From: DATBRG01 sp036560445
GTDB lineage: Bacteria > Pseudomonadota > Gammaproteobacteria > Burkholderiales > Methylophilaceae
DNA: 64,000 nt
Reading direction: 5' to 3'
Assembly: GCA_036560445.1 (NCBI GenBank)
Contig: DATBRG010000005.1
Span: forward strand, 37,004 to 101,003
The notes below the pieces were generated by a model. It saw only the letters and a program-made list of their open reading frames with translations, was not told where the DNA came from and ran no database searches. Made by a program: the position numbers and the translations under genes. How positions within the stretch are numbered: position 1 is the stretch's first letter; the number at the start of each line of letters is the position of its first letter. Below are positions 47,299-56,343 of this stretch, piece by piece.

Positions 47299-48180
47299 CT
47301 AGTGACTACGTATAAATTCAGCCATCGCCTGAAGTAGTTCCCCGTCCCCACGGAATGGCCTGGCCAGCTTCGCTATCAAGTCGATATGGCCAAGGTCTGG
47401 ATACTCAACCACCTCTACCGGCCCGCCAGCAGCCTTGATCTTGGCTGCCAGATTATAGGTATTCTTTGGCCAGACCAACGTATCCTGCTTGCCCACCACA
47501 AGCAGCATCGGTGAGTTGCTCCCTGTGACAAAATTGATCGGCTGCGATTTCCAACGGTCTTGTTCAGGCCCAAAAATAATCTTCATCCGCTCCTTTTTCA
47601 GTGGCAGGAAATCATAAGCCCCAGCCATGCCGATGGTCCCACGAAAATCAGCCGGCTTGAGGCCTTGCACCGCCAGATACTCATTATTCAGGCTCAACAT
47701 CACAGCTATATGTGCCCCCGCTGAGTGCCCTACCAAGAAAATACGTTGCGGGTCACCACCATATTCAGCCGCGTGCTGTTTGGCCCACTTGGCTGCACTG
47801 GCTGGATCCGCCATAAAGCCCGGGAATAGCACCTCGGGGTAGATGCGGTAATCCGGAATAATGGCAATGAATCCCTGCGAGGTTAAGGCTTCAGCGACAA
47901 ACTTGTAATCGACGCGATTGCCAGATTCCCACCTACCACCGTAAAAAAAGACGACAACCGGTCGCTTATCCTGAGTTGCAACAACATTAGGTTTGGGCAT
48001 CCTGGGTACATAAACATCCAGTTTCTGCCGTGGAAGTTCGCCATATGCGATATCTTTAGTCACCATATAGTCATTATCGGGGATAACTGCATTCAATGTC
48101 TTCAAAGGAGAGCAGGCAACGAGCAAGCTCAGGGCGCTGATGATGACAGAACCAAGGAACAAGTATTTTGGCAAACTCAA
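47299..48180 (-). CDS. Alpha/beta-hydrolase lipoprotein (carboxylesterase-like)
   Basis: 293 residues with an N-terminal hydrophobic segment and lipobox LVAC (Cys 23), so it is probably membrane-anchored. The nucleophile elbow is GHSAGAH, the acid is in VGKQDTLVWP, and the histidine is in DLGHIDL. The oxyanion segment reads FFYGGRW rather than the HGG of hormone-sensitive-lipase relatives. The frame starts at a TTG at 48180 after GGGGGT; no ATG is available near. Substrate unknown. Confidence 0.82.
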   Translation of the reverse strand: MSLPKYLFLGSVIISALSLLVACSPLKTLNAVIPDNDYMVTKDIAYGELPRQKLDVYVPRMPKPNVVATQDKRPVVVFFYGGRWESGNRVDYKFVAEALTSQGFIAIIPDYRIYPEVLFPGFMADPASAAKWAKQHAAEYGGDPQRIFLVGHSAGAHIAVMLSLNNEYLAVQGLKPADFRGTIGMAGAYDFLPLKKERMKIIFGPEQDRWKSQPINFVTGSNSPMLLVVGKQDTLVWPKNTYNLAAKIKAAGGPVEVVEYPDLGHIDLIAKLARPFRGDGELLQAMAEFIRSH

Positions 48181-48303
48181 AAGATGATGACCCCCGACTG
48201 TTAGCAGACAGCACTATATACGGACATCAAACCTTACTGGATTCAGTAGTGGTAAAGATTACACATGGCTTAAAATCAGGCTGAATAATTATTGGCAACC
48301 ATC

Positions 48304-48696
48304 ATGGTTAAAATTTCTACACCCTATGCCTGCCCATGTGGCGGCAACACCTATCTCGATTGCTGCCAGCCCTATCACCAAGGCATACCTGCGCCAACAG
48401 CCGAGGCCTTGATGCGTTCACGCTATAGCGCCTATGTGCTCGGGCTTGAGGGCTATCTACTGGAAACATGGCATCCAGATTACCGCCCAGCGAATCTGGG
48501 TCTTGCAGATGAACTACCAGCGAAATGGCTAGAATTAGAGATAAAACGCCATGAAGCTAGTGATGAAAGCAGTGCCATCGTAGAGTTTGTTGCTAAGTAT
48601 AAGCTGGGAGGCAAAGCATACAGGCTGCATGAAATCAGTCGTTTTTCCAGGCTCGATGGCAGATGGCTCTACCTGGATGGGGAACTCAAAACTTGA
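48304..48696 (+). CDS. YchJ-family SEC-C motif protein
   Basis: 130 residues (UPF0225). The SEC-C-like zinc motif is at the N-terminus, YACPCGGNTYLDCCQPYH, followed by EALMRSRYSAYV and the C-terminal FVAKYKLGGKAYRLHEISRF. The family binds zinc through Cys residues; its role is unknown. The frame opens at a TTG at 48292, but the ATG at 48304 fits the family start better. It converges on the 185-residue gene with a 12-bp gap. Confidence 0.88.
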   Translation: MVKISTPYACPCGGNTYLDCCQPYHQGIPAPTAEALMRSRYSAYVLGLEGYLLETWHPDYRPANLGLADELPAKWLELEIKRHEASDESSAIVEFVAKYKLGGKAYRLHEISRFSRLDGRWLYLDGELKT

Positions 48697-48708
48697 ACAA
48701 ACTGCTTG

Positions 48709-49266
48709 TTAGGCAGAAAAAGCCTCACACAGCATGCTCAGCATGACCCCGAACATCGGTAATACTTCGTCCTTCTCAAATGGGGTTCCGTCCTCAGTGC
48801 CCGCGATTACGAATGCAACCACAGCTTTATCAAGGTCTTCACGATAACTTACCCAATGCTCCTGCTCGGCTTCGCTAATCAATTGGAATTTATGCGTCCC
48901 TGACTGGATGATCTCGACCCACTCCTCTGGCGCCAGGCCAGCGAATAGGGTTTTGGCCATGATGATAGGCGCACCCTGCATGTCAGAGAGCAGTTCTCCG
49001 GCGGCCAATGGTTGCGTCAAGAACGCATACACCAGCATGGCATAGGTCTGGTAAACGCCCAGCATATCGAAGTTTTCCAGTCGTTCATCAGCCGGTGAGC
49101 GCTCTGCCTGCTGGATAGCCTTGAATGTGATGTAACAGGCAAGATAACTGACAGCCTCAAGTGGGTCGTGTTGCTCCAACTCAGCATCAGGCGCGATACC
49201 TTGTGTCAGCTTACTTTCGTTAAGGCATAAAACATAGAGAAGATTCAGTCGCTCAGCGTAGTTCAT
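48709..49266 (-). CDS. Hypothetical protein, 185 residues
   Basis: Soluble, largely helical protein starting MNYAERLNLLYVLCLNESKL. No domain recognised. Hydrophobic stretches (YQTYAMLVYAFLTQPL, VLPMFGVMLSMLCEAF) are amphipathic rather than membrane-spanning. AGGAAA precedes the ATG. It lies 34 bp downstream of the ABC-F gene on the same strand and probably shares its transcript. Confidence 0.75.
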   Translation of the reverse strand: MNYAERLNLLYVLCLNESKLTQGIAPDAELEQHDPLEAVSYLACYITFKAIQQAERSPADERLENFDMLGVYQTYAMLVYAFLTQPLAAGELLSDMQGAPIIMAKTLFAGLAPEEWVEIIQSGTHKFQLISEAEQEHWVSYREDLDKAVVAFVIAGTEDGTPFEKDEVLPMFGVMLSMLCEAFSA

Positions 49267-49300
49267 AGTATTTCCTGATTGGTTATCTATTCAACATTAA

Positions 49301-51232
49301 TTAGTTGGGGATGGGCATTGCTTCCAGCAGTTCATGAACTTCCAGCCAGCGTTCTTCTGCTTGCTCAATGCATTGCGTAAGTTCGGCCTGGCGTTTAAGC
49401 AGGCTTTGTAATCGGGTTTTGTCAGCCGCGCTGTATAGCTCAGGCTCTGCAAGGCTGTTATCCAACTTGATTTTCTCCTGCTGCCAGTTGGCCATATCAG
49501 CCTCAAGCTTTTCGGCTTCCTTTACCAATGGCCGCCGCTCAGCAATCCGTGCCTGGCGCTCAGCCTTGTTCTGCGCGCGGTCATTCTTTGCCGGGATGGT
49601 GTCGTTATTTTTGGCGCTGCCTACATCGGCTAGAGTGTTTTCCATGTTGCGTTGTGTTGCCAGCCAATCTCGATAATCTTCCAGATCACCATCAAATGCT
49701 TTTGCTGCACCATCAGCCACCAGCACAAAACGATCGCAACTCGCACGCAATAAAGCCCTGTCATGCGACACCAGCACTACGCCGCCTTCATAGTCTTGCA
49801 AGGCTAATGTCAACGCATGCCGCATTTCCAGATCAAGGTGGTTAGTAGGTTCATCCAGCAACAACAGGTTGGGGCGCGTCCAGATCAGCAACGCCAAGGC
49901 AAGTCGTGATTTTTCACCCCCAGAGAACGACCGACAGGGGCTACTAGCCATATCGCCGCGAAAATCAAAACCACCGAGATAGTTGCGATAATCCTGCTCA
50001 CGCGCTTGTGGCAGTTTTAGTTCGGAATCCTGCCACATCATGTGCTGCAAGGGGGACTCTTCCGGCCGCAACTGCTCGAGCTGATGCTGCGCAAAATAAC
50101 CAATATTGAGTTCTTTCCCTTCCACTCTTTTACCATGCATCAGTGGCAAATGACCTGCGAGCAGTTTGACTAGCGTAGATTTACCAGCGCCGTTGCGGCC
50201 AAGCAGTCCCAGCCGTTCACCTGGCCGCATGCTGAGCACGACATCTTTAAGAATAGCTTTGCCGTCATAGCCTGTACTGGCGTCATCCAGCACCAATAAT
50301 GGATCAGGTGCAGCCTTCATATCTCGAAAGGCAAAGCTGAATGGGCTATCCACATGGGCTGCTGAGATCAGTTCCATGCGCTCCAACGCCTTGATACGGC
50401 TCTGTGCCTGGCGCGCCTTGGTGGCCTGCGCACGAAAACGGTCGATATATTTATGCAGATGCGCCATTTCACGCTGCTGGCGTTCGTAGAGTGACTGTTG
50501 TTGTGCCAAGCGCTCGCCTCGTTGGCGTTCAAAATCGGAATAGCCGCCGCGATAGAGTGTGAGTCGCTGTTGCTCGATGTGGGCAATATGGTTAACGATA
50601 GCATCAAGAAAATCACGGTCATGCGAGATCAATACCAGCGTACCGCGATAATCCTTGAGCCAGCCTTCAAGCCAGATGACAGCATCCAGATCAAGGTGAT
50701 TAGTCGGCTCATCCAGCAGTAGCAGATCCGAACGGCACATCAATGCCCGCGCAAGATTCAGCCGCACACGCCAACCACCGGAGAAATCCGACACCGGCCT
50801 TACCAGGTCAGCTGTACTGAAACCTAAGCCATGCAGCAGCTCAGCCGCCCTGGCTTTGGCAGAGTAACCGCCAACCTCACCCAGGCGTGCATGCAGCTCA
50901 CCAACCTTTTCGCCCTGATGATCCGCTTCGGCCTGTTGCAGGGCGCGTTCAATGGTACGTAACTCCACGTCACCATCCAGCACAAACTCAATGGCAGCAT
51001 CCCGTAAGGCCGGTGTCTCCTGCGCCACATGTGCAATGATCCAGTGTGGCGGCATATCGAGATCGCCCGATTCTGCATGTAGTTCACCGCGAAGCAAGGC
51101 AAACAGGCTGGATTTCCCTGCCCCGTTAGCGCCAGTCAAACCGACTTTATGCCCTGGATGCAACTGGAATGACGCGCCCTCGATAAGGATTTTGATGCCG
51201 CGTACCAGACTGAGATTTTTTAGTTGGATCAA
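49301..51232 (-). CDS. ABC-F family ATPase (YheS-like)
   Basis: 643 residues, two ABC domains and no membrane part. Walker A is TGANGAGKSS (first) and GRNGAGKSTLVKLLAGH (second). ABC signatures are SGGWRVRLNLA and SGGEKSRLALALL. Walker B/H-loops are LLLDEPTNHLDL in both. A basic inter-domain linker (about 235-290) and a charged C-terminal coiled coil (KAERQARIAERRPLVKEAEK) suit the ABC-F translation factors that act in the ribosomal E site. The N-terminus and ETPAL segment match YheS best. The start is a TTG. Confidence 0.9.
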   Translation of the reverse strand: MIQLKNLSLVRGIKILIEGASFQLHPGHKVGLTGANGAGKSSLFALLRGELHAESGDLDMPPHWIIAHVAQETPALRDAAIEFVLDGDVELRTIERALQQAEADHQGEKVGELHARLGEVGGYSAKARAAELLHGLGFSTADLVRPVSDFSGGWRVRLNLARALMCRSDLLLLDEPTNHLDLDAVIWLEGWLKDYRGTLVLISHDRDFLDAIVNHIAHIEQQRLTLYRGGYSDFERQRGERLAQQQSLYERQQREMAHLHKYIDRFRAQATKARQAQSRIKALERMELISAAHVDSPFSFAFRDMKAAPDPLLVLDDASTGYDGKAILKDVVLSMRPGERLGLLGRNGAGKSTLVKLLAGHLPLMHGKRVEGKELNIGYFAQHQLEQLRPEESPLQHMMWQDSELKLPQAREQDYRNYLGGFDFRGDMASSPCRSFSGGEKSRLALALLIWTRPNLLLLDEPTNHLDLEMRHALTLALQDYEGGVVLVSHDRALLRASCDRFVLVADGAAKAFDGDLEDYRDWLATQRNMENTLADVGSAKNNDTIPAKNDRAQNKAERQARIAERRPLVKEAEKLEADMANWQQEKIKLDNSLAEPELYSAADKTRLQSLLKRQAELTQCIEQAEERWLEVHELLEAMPIPN

Positions 51233-51327
51233 GGGGAAAATGCCGAATCGCTGTCAGCGAATATTGAGTAAAAACGTTATTTTAATGCATAGTCATGAAT
51301 AAACTCGCAACTTTCCCACTTTAGCCG

Positions 51328-51355
51328 TTGACCAACCGTAAATAGCAGCAATAAT
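51328..51355 (+). promoter_or_regulatory. Probable sigma-70 promoter of yhdP
   Basis: TTGACC (51328-51333) and AATAAT (51350-51355) are separated by 16 bp. The yhdP start is 53 bp further on. The region is divergent with the ABC-F gene. Confidence 0.5.
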
Positions 51356-51407
51356 GCAGTAAAATGCAATAGACAAAAAAAGGTATCCCGCTCTACCCCC
51401 TACAAGT

Positions 51408-54400
51408 ATGGTCAAAAAATCACTGCTCTGGATTTATCGTGCCGCCCTGATTGCCTTATGGCTCATTATTATTGTCCTCGCCACTTCCGTACTGACAATG
51501 CGTTACCTGGTGCTGCCTCATATCAAGGACTATAAGGAACAGATTGCACAGCGCGCGACCGCCGTTGCCGGACAAAAAATCACCATCGGTGATATCGAAG
51601 CCAGCTGGGATGGCCTCAACCCTCATTTCTCGCTGCTGAACGTTGAACTCTATGATGCCCAGAACCGCCCGGCACTATCGCTAGACCATATCGAAACCAG
51701 TCTTTCCTGGCTCAGCATCCCGTTGATGGAGCCACGCCTGTCCGCCATTACCATACACAATCCAGACCTGACCATACGCCGCGAAGCGGATGGTACGGTC
51801 TACGTTGCAGGTATTTCCATGAGCGGCCCTGCACGCCCTGAGTTCCCTAACTGGCTATTACGCCAATCACAAATCGATGTCATAGATGCCACCGTGCTTT
51901 GGCAAGACGACCTGCGTAAAGCACCACCATTGACCTTGAACAAACTCAATCTGCAGATCGTCAGCCCGGCTTGGGAAAGCCTAATCGGACACCATCGTTT
52001 TGGTCTGCATGCCACCCCCTCTGCAGGCTCATCGCAGCCTATCGACCTGCGTGGTAATGTCTATGGTAGCGATGTAAGCCAGCTTAGCGATTGGCGCGGC
52101 ACGCTCTATGGGCACCTGGAAGGTACTGATATCTCCGCCTGGCGTAACTGGGTGACCTACCCTTTTGATTTGAGTGAAGGCTTTGGTGCCGCGCAATTCT
52201 GGCTGGATTTTACCAAAGGTGAGCCAGCCAAGATCATGGCTGACGTTATTTTGAATAATGTCAAAACCAGAGTTTACAGAACCAGCCCTGAAGCCACACT
52301 CAACAACCTTTCAGGGCGTTTGATTTGGACTAAATACGCTGACGGCCAGGAAGTGCGTGCTGAGCATATCAAGATAGCGACGGCCAGCGGCCTCAATATG
52401 CAAAACGGTACGCTCGGCATCCGTGAAAGGCTGGTCGACGGCAAGCCATCACTTGAAGGTAATGTGCAACTGGACGAAATCCAGCTTGAGTCACTCAATA
52501 CTTTTGCAGCCTATCTGCCGCTACCGCAGGAAACACTGCAACGCCTTAGGGATACAGCTCCTGTTGGCAAGCTTGAGAAACTGGAATTAAGCTGGAAAGG
52601 TGAACAAGCTGGCGATGGTCAATACAGTTTGCCCAGCAGTTATTCAATACGCAGTCGATTCCATGGACTGGGTATGCAGGCTTATCAGAAGATTCCCGGC
52701 TTCAGCAATCTCAGCGGCAGTATAGATGCGGATGAGTCCAACGGCATCCTCACAATTAACTCACAGCAGGCCATGCTGGATTTCAAGCAAGTTCTACGCT
52801 GGCCTATCCCTGCCGACAAACTCACCGGCATAGTGAAGTGGCAGAATAGTAAAAATAAAACGGAAATCCGCTTAAGTAACCTGGCAATCGCCAGCCCGCA
52901 CTTGGCCGGCTCCGTCAGCGGCAGCTATCTGATGAATGGCATCAAGGGCGGCTACATAGATTTGAGCGCCAGGTTTGACCGTGGAGACGGCAAGTTCGCG
53001 CATTACTACTACCCCACTACGCTGGGCAAAGATACGCTGCATTGGCTGGATAGCTCAATACTTGCGGGCAAGCTTGAAGATGTGAACCTGACCCTCAAAG
53101 GTAATCTGGCTGATTTCCCTTACGCTGACGGCAAACTGGGCCTATTCAAGGTTACCGCCAAACTTACTGATGGCATACTGGATTACGGTACAAACTGGCC
53201 CAAGATTGAAAACCTTTCGCTGAATATGCTGTTTGAAGGCAAGCGCATGGAGCTCAATGCCACTGGCGGGAATCTGCTAGGCAACCAGATATCCAAGTGC
53301 AAGGCAGTCATAGCAGTACTGGATGCACCACATCCGGTACTCGACATACTCAGCGAGGGCTCAGGCCCCGTCAGTGAAGGGATCAATTATGTTAATAACA
53401 GCCCACTGATTGGTATCACAGAAGGCTTTACCGAAGGCCTTAAAACCAGCGGCAATGGCAAACTCAATCTTGAGTTGCATATCCCTCTGGATGATACCAA
53501 TGCCACCAAGGTAAAGGGCAGCTATGTCATCGCAAATGGCAGCATGTCGAGTAAAAGCGTGCCAGAGCTCACTCGCATCAATGGCAAGCTGGAATTCACC
53601 GAATCGGCGATGCGCGCGCTAAACATCAATACCTGGCTATACGGTGGCCCGGCGATTCTCAATTTAACCACCGGTAAAGATCATCTAATCAAGGTCGCCG
53701 CACGCGGCCATGTAACCGACGCCGGTATGAAGCAGGCTTTTGGCCCCGGCCTCGCTGACCGCATCAGTGGTGGTAGTGACTGGTATAGCGATATCACGGT
53801 GCAACATCAGGTAGTTGAAATCTCAATTCGCTCTAACCTGCTTGGCCTAGCCTCCAGTCTGCCACCTCCTCTGGCCAAAACAGCAACCGACCGGATGTTG
53901 CTACGTATAGAGAAGAAACAGCAGACTGCCCAACAAGACAACATCAATATCAGCCTGGGCAATATAGTAGGCATCAAGCTATTGCGCGTAGATCAAAGCG
54001 GCAGCATGAAAGTAGACCGCGGCGAGATTGGCCTGAATGTACAACCACAAATGCCAACGCAATCTGGGGTGACGGTGCGCGGCGTACTGGAACAGCTTGA
54101 CCTGGACGAATGGCGCAACCTGTTTGATAAAACCACGACGGGCGCTACAGATAGTGGACTTAATATCAATAAAATAGACCTGTCAGTGAATGCACTCGAT
54201 GTATTCGATCGTCGTATCAATAACCTTAAACTAACGGCCAAACCGCTCAATAATGGATGGCAGGCCAATCTGCAAAGCCGCGAGATTACTGGTGACGCAC
54301 AATGGAATGGCCAAGGTGCAGGAAAAATCACGGCTCGGCTGAAAAGCCTCATTGCCCCCACGGCAAGTACTGGCACAGCTGAATTACGCACAGAAGGCAA

Positions 54401-55268
54401 TTTCCAGCAACAGGCAGAAGCCTACCCAGCACTGGATATCGTCGCTGACAATTTTGAAATCGGCCAGAAGAAACTTGGCAAACTCGAGCTACAGGCCAAT
54501 GAGCATGATGGTGACTGGAGCATAGAAAAACTGCGCATCATTAACCCGGATAGCGTGCTCAATGCAGAAGGTGAATGGCATAACTGGAAACGTAAGCCCA
54601 ACACCCGTATCAATCTTAACTGGGATATCAGTGATGTAGGTAAGACACTGGAGCGCTTTGGCTATCCGGATACCGTCAAAGGTGGCGGTGCCAGCATTAC
54701 CGGGCAGCTCAAATGGCCAGGCAGCCCACACGAATTCGATATTCCAGGGCTGGGTGGCAACTTGCAATTAGAGGTGCATCACGGCCAGATACTCAAAATC
54801 AAACCTGGCGTGGGACGGTTATTCAGTGTTCTAAGTTTACAGAACCTGCCACGCCGTCTCTCGTTTGACTTCAGGGATGTGTTCAGTAGCGGCTTTGCCT
54901 TCGACAAGATCAGCGGCGATGTGAAGATAGACCGCGGCATCATGCGCAGCGATAACTTCAAGATGGAAGGACCTACCGCGCGTATTGAGATGAAAGGTGA
55001 AACCGATCTGCAGAAGGAAACTCAGCACCTTTACATCGTGGTTACACCATTTATAAGCGAGAGCCTCTCACTTGCCGCCCTTGCTGGTGGCCCGGTAGCT
55101 GGTGCGGCGGCATATATTGCGCAGAAGATACTGAAAGACCCGATCAACAAACTGGCAGCCGATGAATATGAGATCGTCGGCACTTGGGATAACCCGCAGG
55201 ACCTGAAATCCAGTAACAACAATAAGCCCGCTGCATCAGGTGATTCGCCACTTAGCAATCAACCCTGA
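51408..55268 (+). CDS. yhdP: YhdP-family AsmA-like envelope protein
   Basis: 1286 residues. An N-terminal TM segment (about 9-32, AALIALWLIIIVLATSVL) is followed by a very long beta-rich periplasmic region. In E. coli YhdP is a bridge-like protein that moves phospholipids to the outer membrane with TamB and YdbH. The DUF3971/AsmA features here are IEASWDGLNPHFSL, the final GGGASITGQLKWPGSPHEFD and the C-terminal AsmA-like end. It is followed by the Nit amidohydrolase and tldD, the usual betaproteobacterial order. Confidence 0.92.
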   Translation: MVKKSLLWIYRAALIALWLIIIVLATSVLTMRYLVLPHIKDYKEQIAQRATAVAGQKITIGDIEASWDGLNPHFSLLNVELYDAQNRPALSLDHIETSLSWLSIPLMEPRLSAITIHNPDLTIRREADGTVYVAGISMSGPARPEFPNWLLRQSQIDVIDATVLWQDDLRKAPPLTLNKLNLQIVSPAWESLIGHHRFGLHATPSAGSSQPIDLRGNVYGSDVSQLSDWRGTLYGHLEGTDISAWRNWVTYPFDLSEGFGAAQFWLDFTKGEPAKIMADVILNNVKTRVYRTSPEATLNNLSGRLIWTKYADGQEVRAEHIKIATASGLNMQNGTLGIRERLVDGKPSLEGNVQLDEIQLESLNTFAAYLPLPQETLQRLRDTAPVGKLEKLELSWKGEQAGDGQYSLPSSYSIRSRFHGLGMQAYQKIPGFSNLSGSIDADESNGILTINSQQAMLDFKQVLRWPIPADKLTGIVKWQNSKNKTEIRLSNLAIASPHLAGSVSGSYLMNGIKGGYIDLSARFDRGDGKFAHYYYPTTLGKDTLHWLDSSILAGKLEDVNLTLKGNLADFPYADGKLGLFKVTAKLTDGILDYGTNWPKIENLSLNMLFEGKRMELNATGGNLLGNQISKCKAVIAVLDAPHPVLDILSEGSGPVSEGINYVNNSPLIGITEGFTEGLKTSGNGKLNLELHIPLDDTNATKVKGSYVIANGSMSSKSVPELTRINGKLEFTESAMRALNINTWLYGGPAILNLTTGKDHLIKVAARGHVTDAGMKQAFGPGLADRISGGSDWYSDITVQHQVVEISIRSNLLGLASSLPPPLAKTATDRMLLRIEKKQQTAQQDNINISLGNIVGIKLLRVDQSGSMKVDRGEIGLNVQPQMPTQSGVTVRGVLEQLDLDEWRNLFDKTTTGATDSGLNINKIDLSVNALDVFDRRINNLKLTAKPLNNGWQANLQSREITGDAQWNGQGAGKITARLKSLIAPTASTGTAELRTEGNFQQQAEAYPALDIVADNFEIGQKKLGKLELQANEHDGDWSIEKLRIINPDSVLNAEGEWHNWKRKPNTRINLNWDISDVGKTLERFGYPDTVKGGGASITGQLKWPGSPHEFDIPGLGGNLQLEVHHGQILKIKPGVGRLFSVLSLQNLPRRLSFDFRDVFSSGFAFDKISGDVKIDRGIMRSDNFKMEGPTARIEMKGETDLQKETQHLYIVVTPFISESLSLAALAGGPVAGAAAYIAQKILKDPINKLAADEYEIVGTWDNPQDLKSSNNNKPAASGDSPLSNQP

Positions 55269-55338
55269 TCAGGTGGTATTATTAGCCAATAAATCAGAAC
55301 TATCCGGATTAACAAGTAAATAGTAAGAAACTGACAAC

Positions 55339-56202
55339 ATGGCTATCAAATCACGCGGGAAGATCAGCAAAACTAGCAAGGTATCGACGCCTGGCATCAC
55401 CAAGATTGCCGGTATTCAGATGGCTTCCGGGCCTTATGTATCAGCCAACCTGAGCGAAGCTGAGCGCCTGATTGAGATCGCTGTAAGCCAAGGCGCCAAG
55501 CTGGTGGCATTACCAGAATATTTCGCCATCATGGGTTTGAAAGATACTGACAAGGTCAAGGCGCGCGAAAAAGAGGGTTCGGGCCCGATACAACGTTTCA
55601 TGTCCAAAATAGCCAAAAAACACGAAATCTGGCTGGTTGGTGGCTCTATTCCGCTTGAGGCCAGCGTGCCAAATAAGGTGCGCAACGGTTGCCTGGTCTA
55701 TGACGACAAAGGTAAACAGGTGGCACGCTATGACAAAATCCATTTGTTTGGGTTGAACCTTGGCAATGAAAATTATCGAGAAGAGACCACCATAGAGCCG
55801 GGCGACAAGGTTGTGGTAGTGGATACACCGTTTGGGAAGTTGGGTCTGTCCATTTGCTATGACTTGCGCTTCCCTGAGCTATTCCGCGCCATGGGTGAGG
55901 TCGATATCATCATATTGCCTTCTGCCTTTACGGAGACCACAGGCAAAGCCCACTGGGAGAGCCTGGTGCGTGCCCGCGCTATTGAAAACCTGAGCTACGT
56001 CCTGGCCCCGGCACAAGGTGGTTATCATCTTTCCGGCCGTGAAACACATGGCAACAGTATGATTGTCGACCCCTGGGGTGTAGTGCTAGACCGCCTGCCA
56101 CGCGGCTCTGGTGTTGTACTTGCCAGTGTAAACTCGGGTTATCAGAATAGTCTGCGCAACAGCTTACCTGCGCTTAAACACCGCACCATCAATAAGTGTT
56201 AA
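55339..56202 (+). CDS. Nitrilase-superfamily amidohydrolase (Nit/deaminated glutathione amidase-like)
   Basis: 287 residues. The catalytic triad is seen as Glu in ALPEYFA, Lys in YDKIHLF and Cys in SICYDLRFPE. The order of motifs and SGRETHGNSMIVDPWG match the Nit1/NIT2 branch, which removes the damaged product deaminated glutathione. An N-terminal extension of about 20 basic residues (MAIKSRGKISKTSKVS) precedes the usual start near ITKIAGIQMASG; a later start is not clear. Between yhdP and tldD. Confidence 0.9.
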   Translation: MAIKSRGKISKTSKVSTPGITKIAGIQMASGPYVSANLSEAERLIEIAVSQGAKLVALPEYFAIMGLKDTDKVKAREKEGSGPIQRFMSKIAKKHEIWLVGGSIPLEASVPNKVRNGCLVYDDKGKQVARYDKIHLFGLNLGNENYREETTIEPGDKVVVVDTPFGKLGLSICYDLRFPELFRAMGEVDIIILPSAFTETTGKAHWESLVRARAIENLSYVLAPAQGGYHLSGRETHGNSMIVDPWGVVLDRLPRGSGVVLASVNSGYQNSLRNSLPALKHRTINKC

Positions 56203-56229
56203 TAATTTAGCTAACCTGCCTCAAACCAG

Positions 56230-56247
56230 TTAGGGCATTAGCCCTAA
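56230..56247. repeat. Hairpin after the Nit gene
   Basis: TTAGGGC-ATTA-GCCCTAA is a perfect 7-bp stem with the same ATTA loop seen in two other hairpins of this window. No U-tract follows, so its function as a terminator is weak. Confidence 0.45.
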
Positions 56248-56343
56248 TTGCGGAATTTACTTAGCAGCACCCCGTGCCGCCACTGTTATCATGGTAAGTA
56301 AATGTACATAGTGATTTATCGAATATCCAAGATTTAGGTCAAT

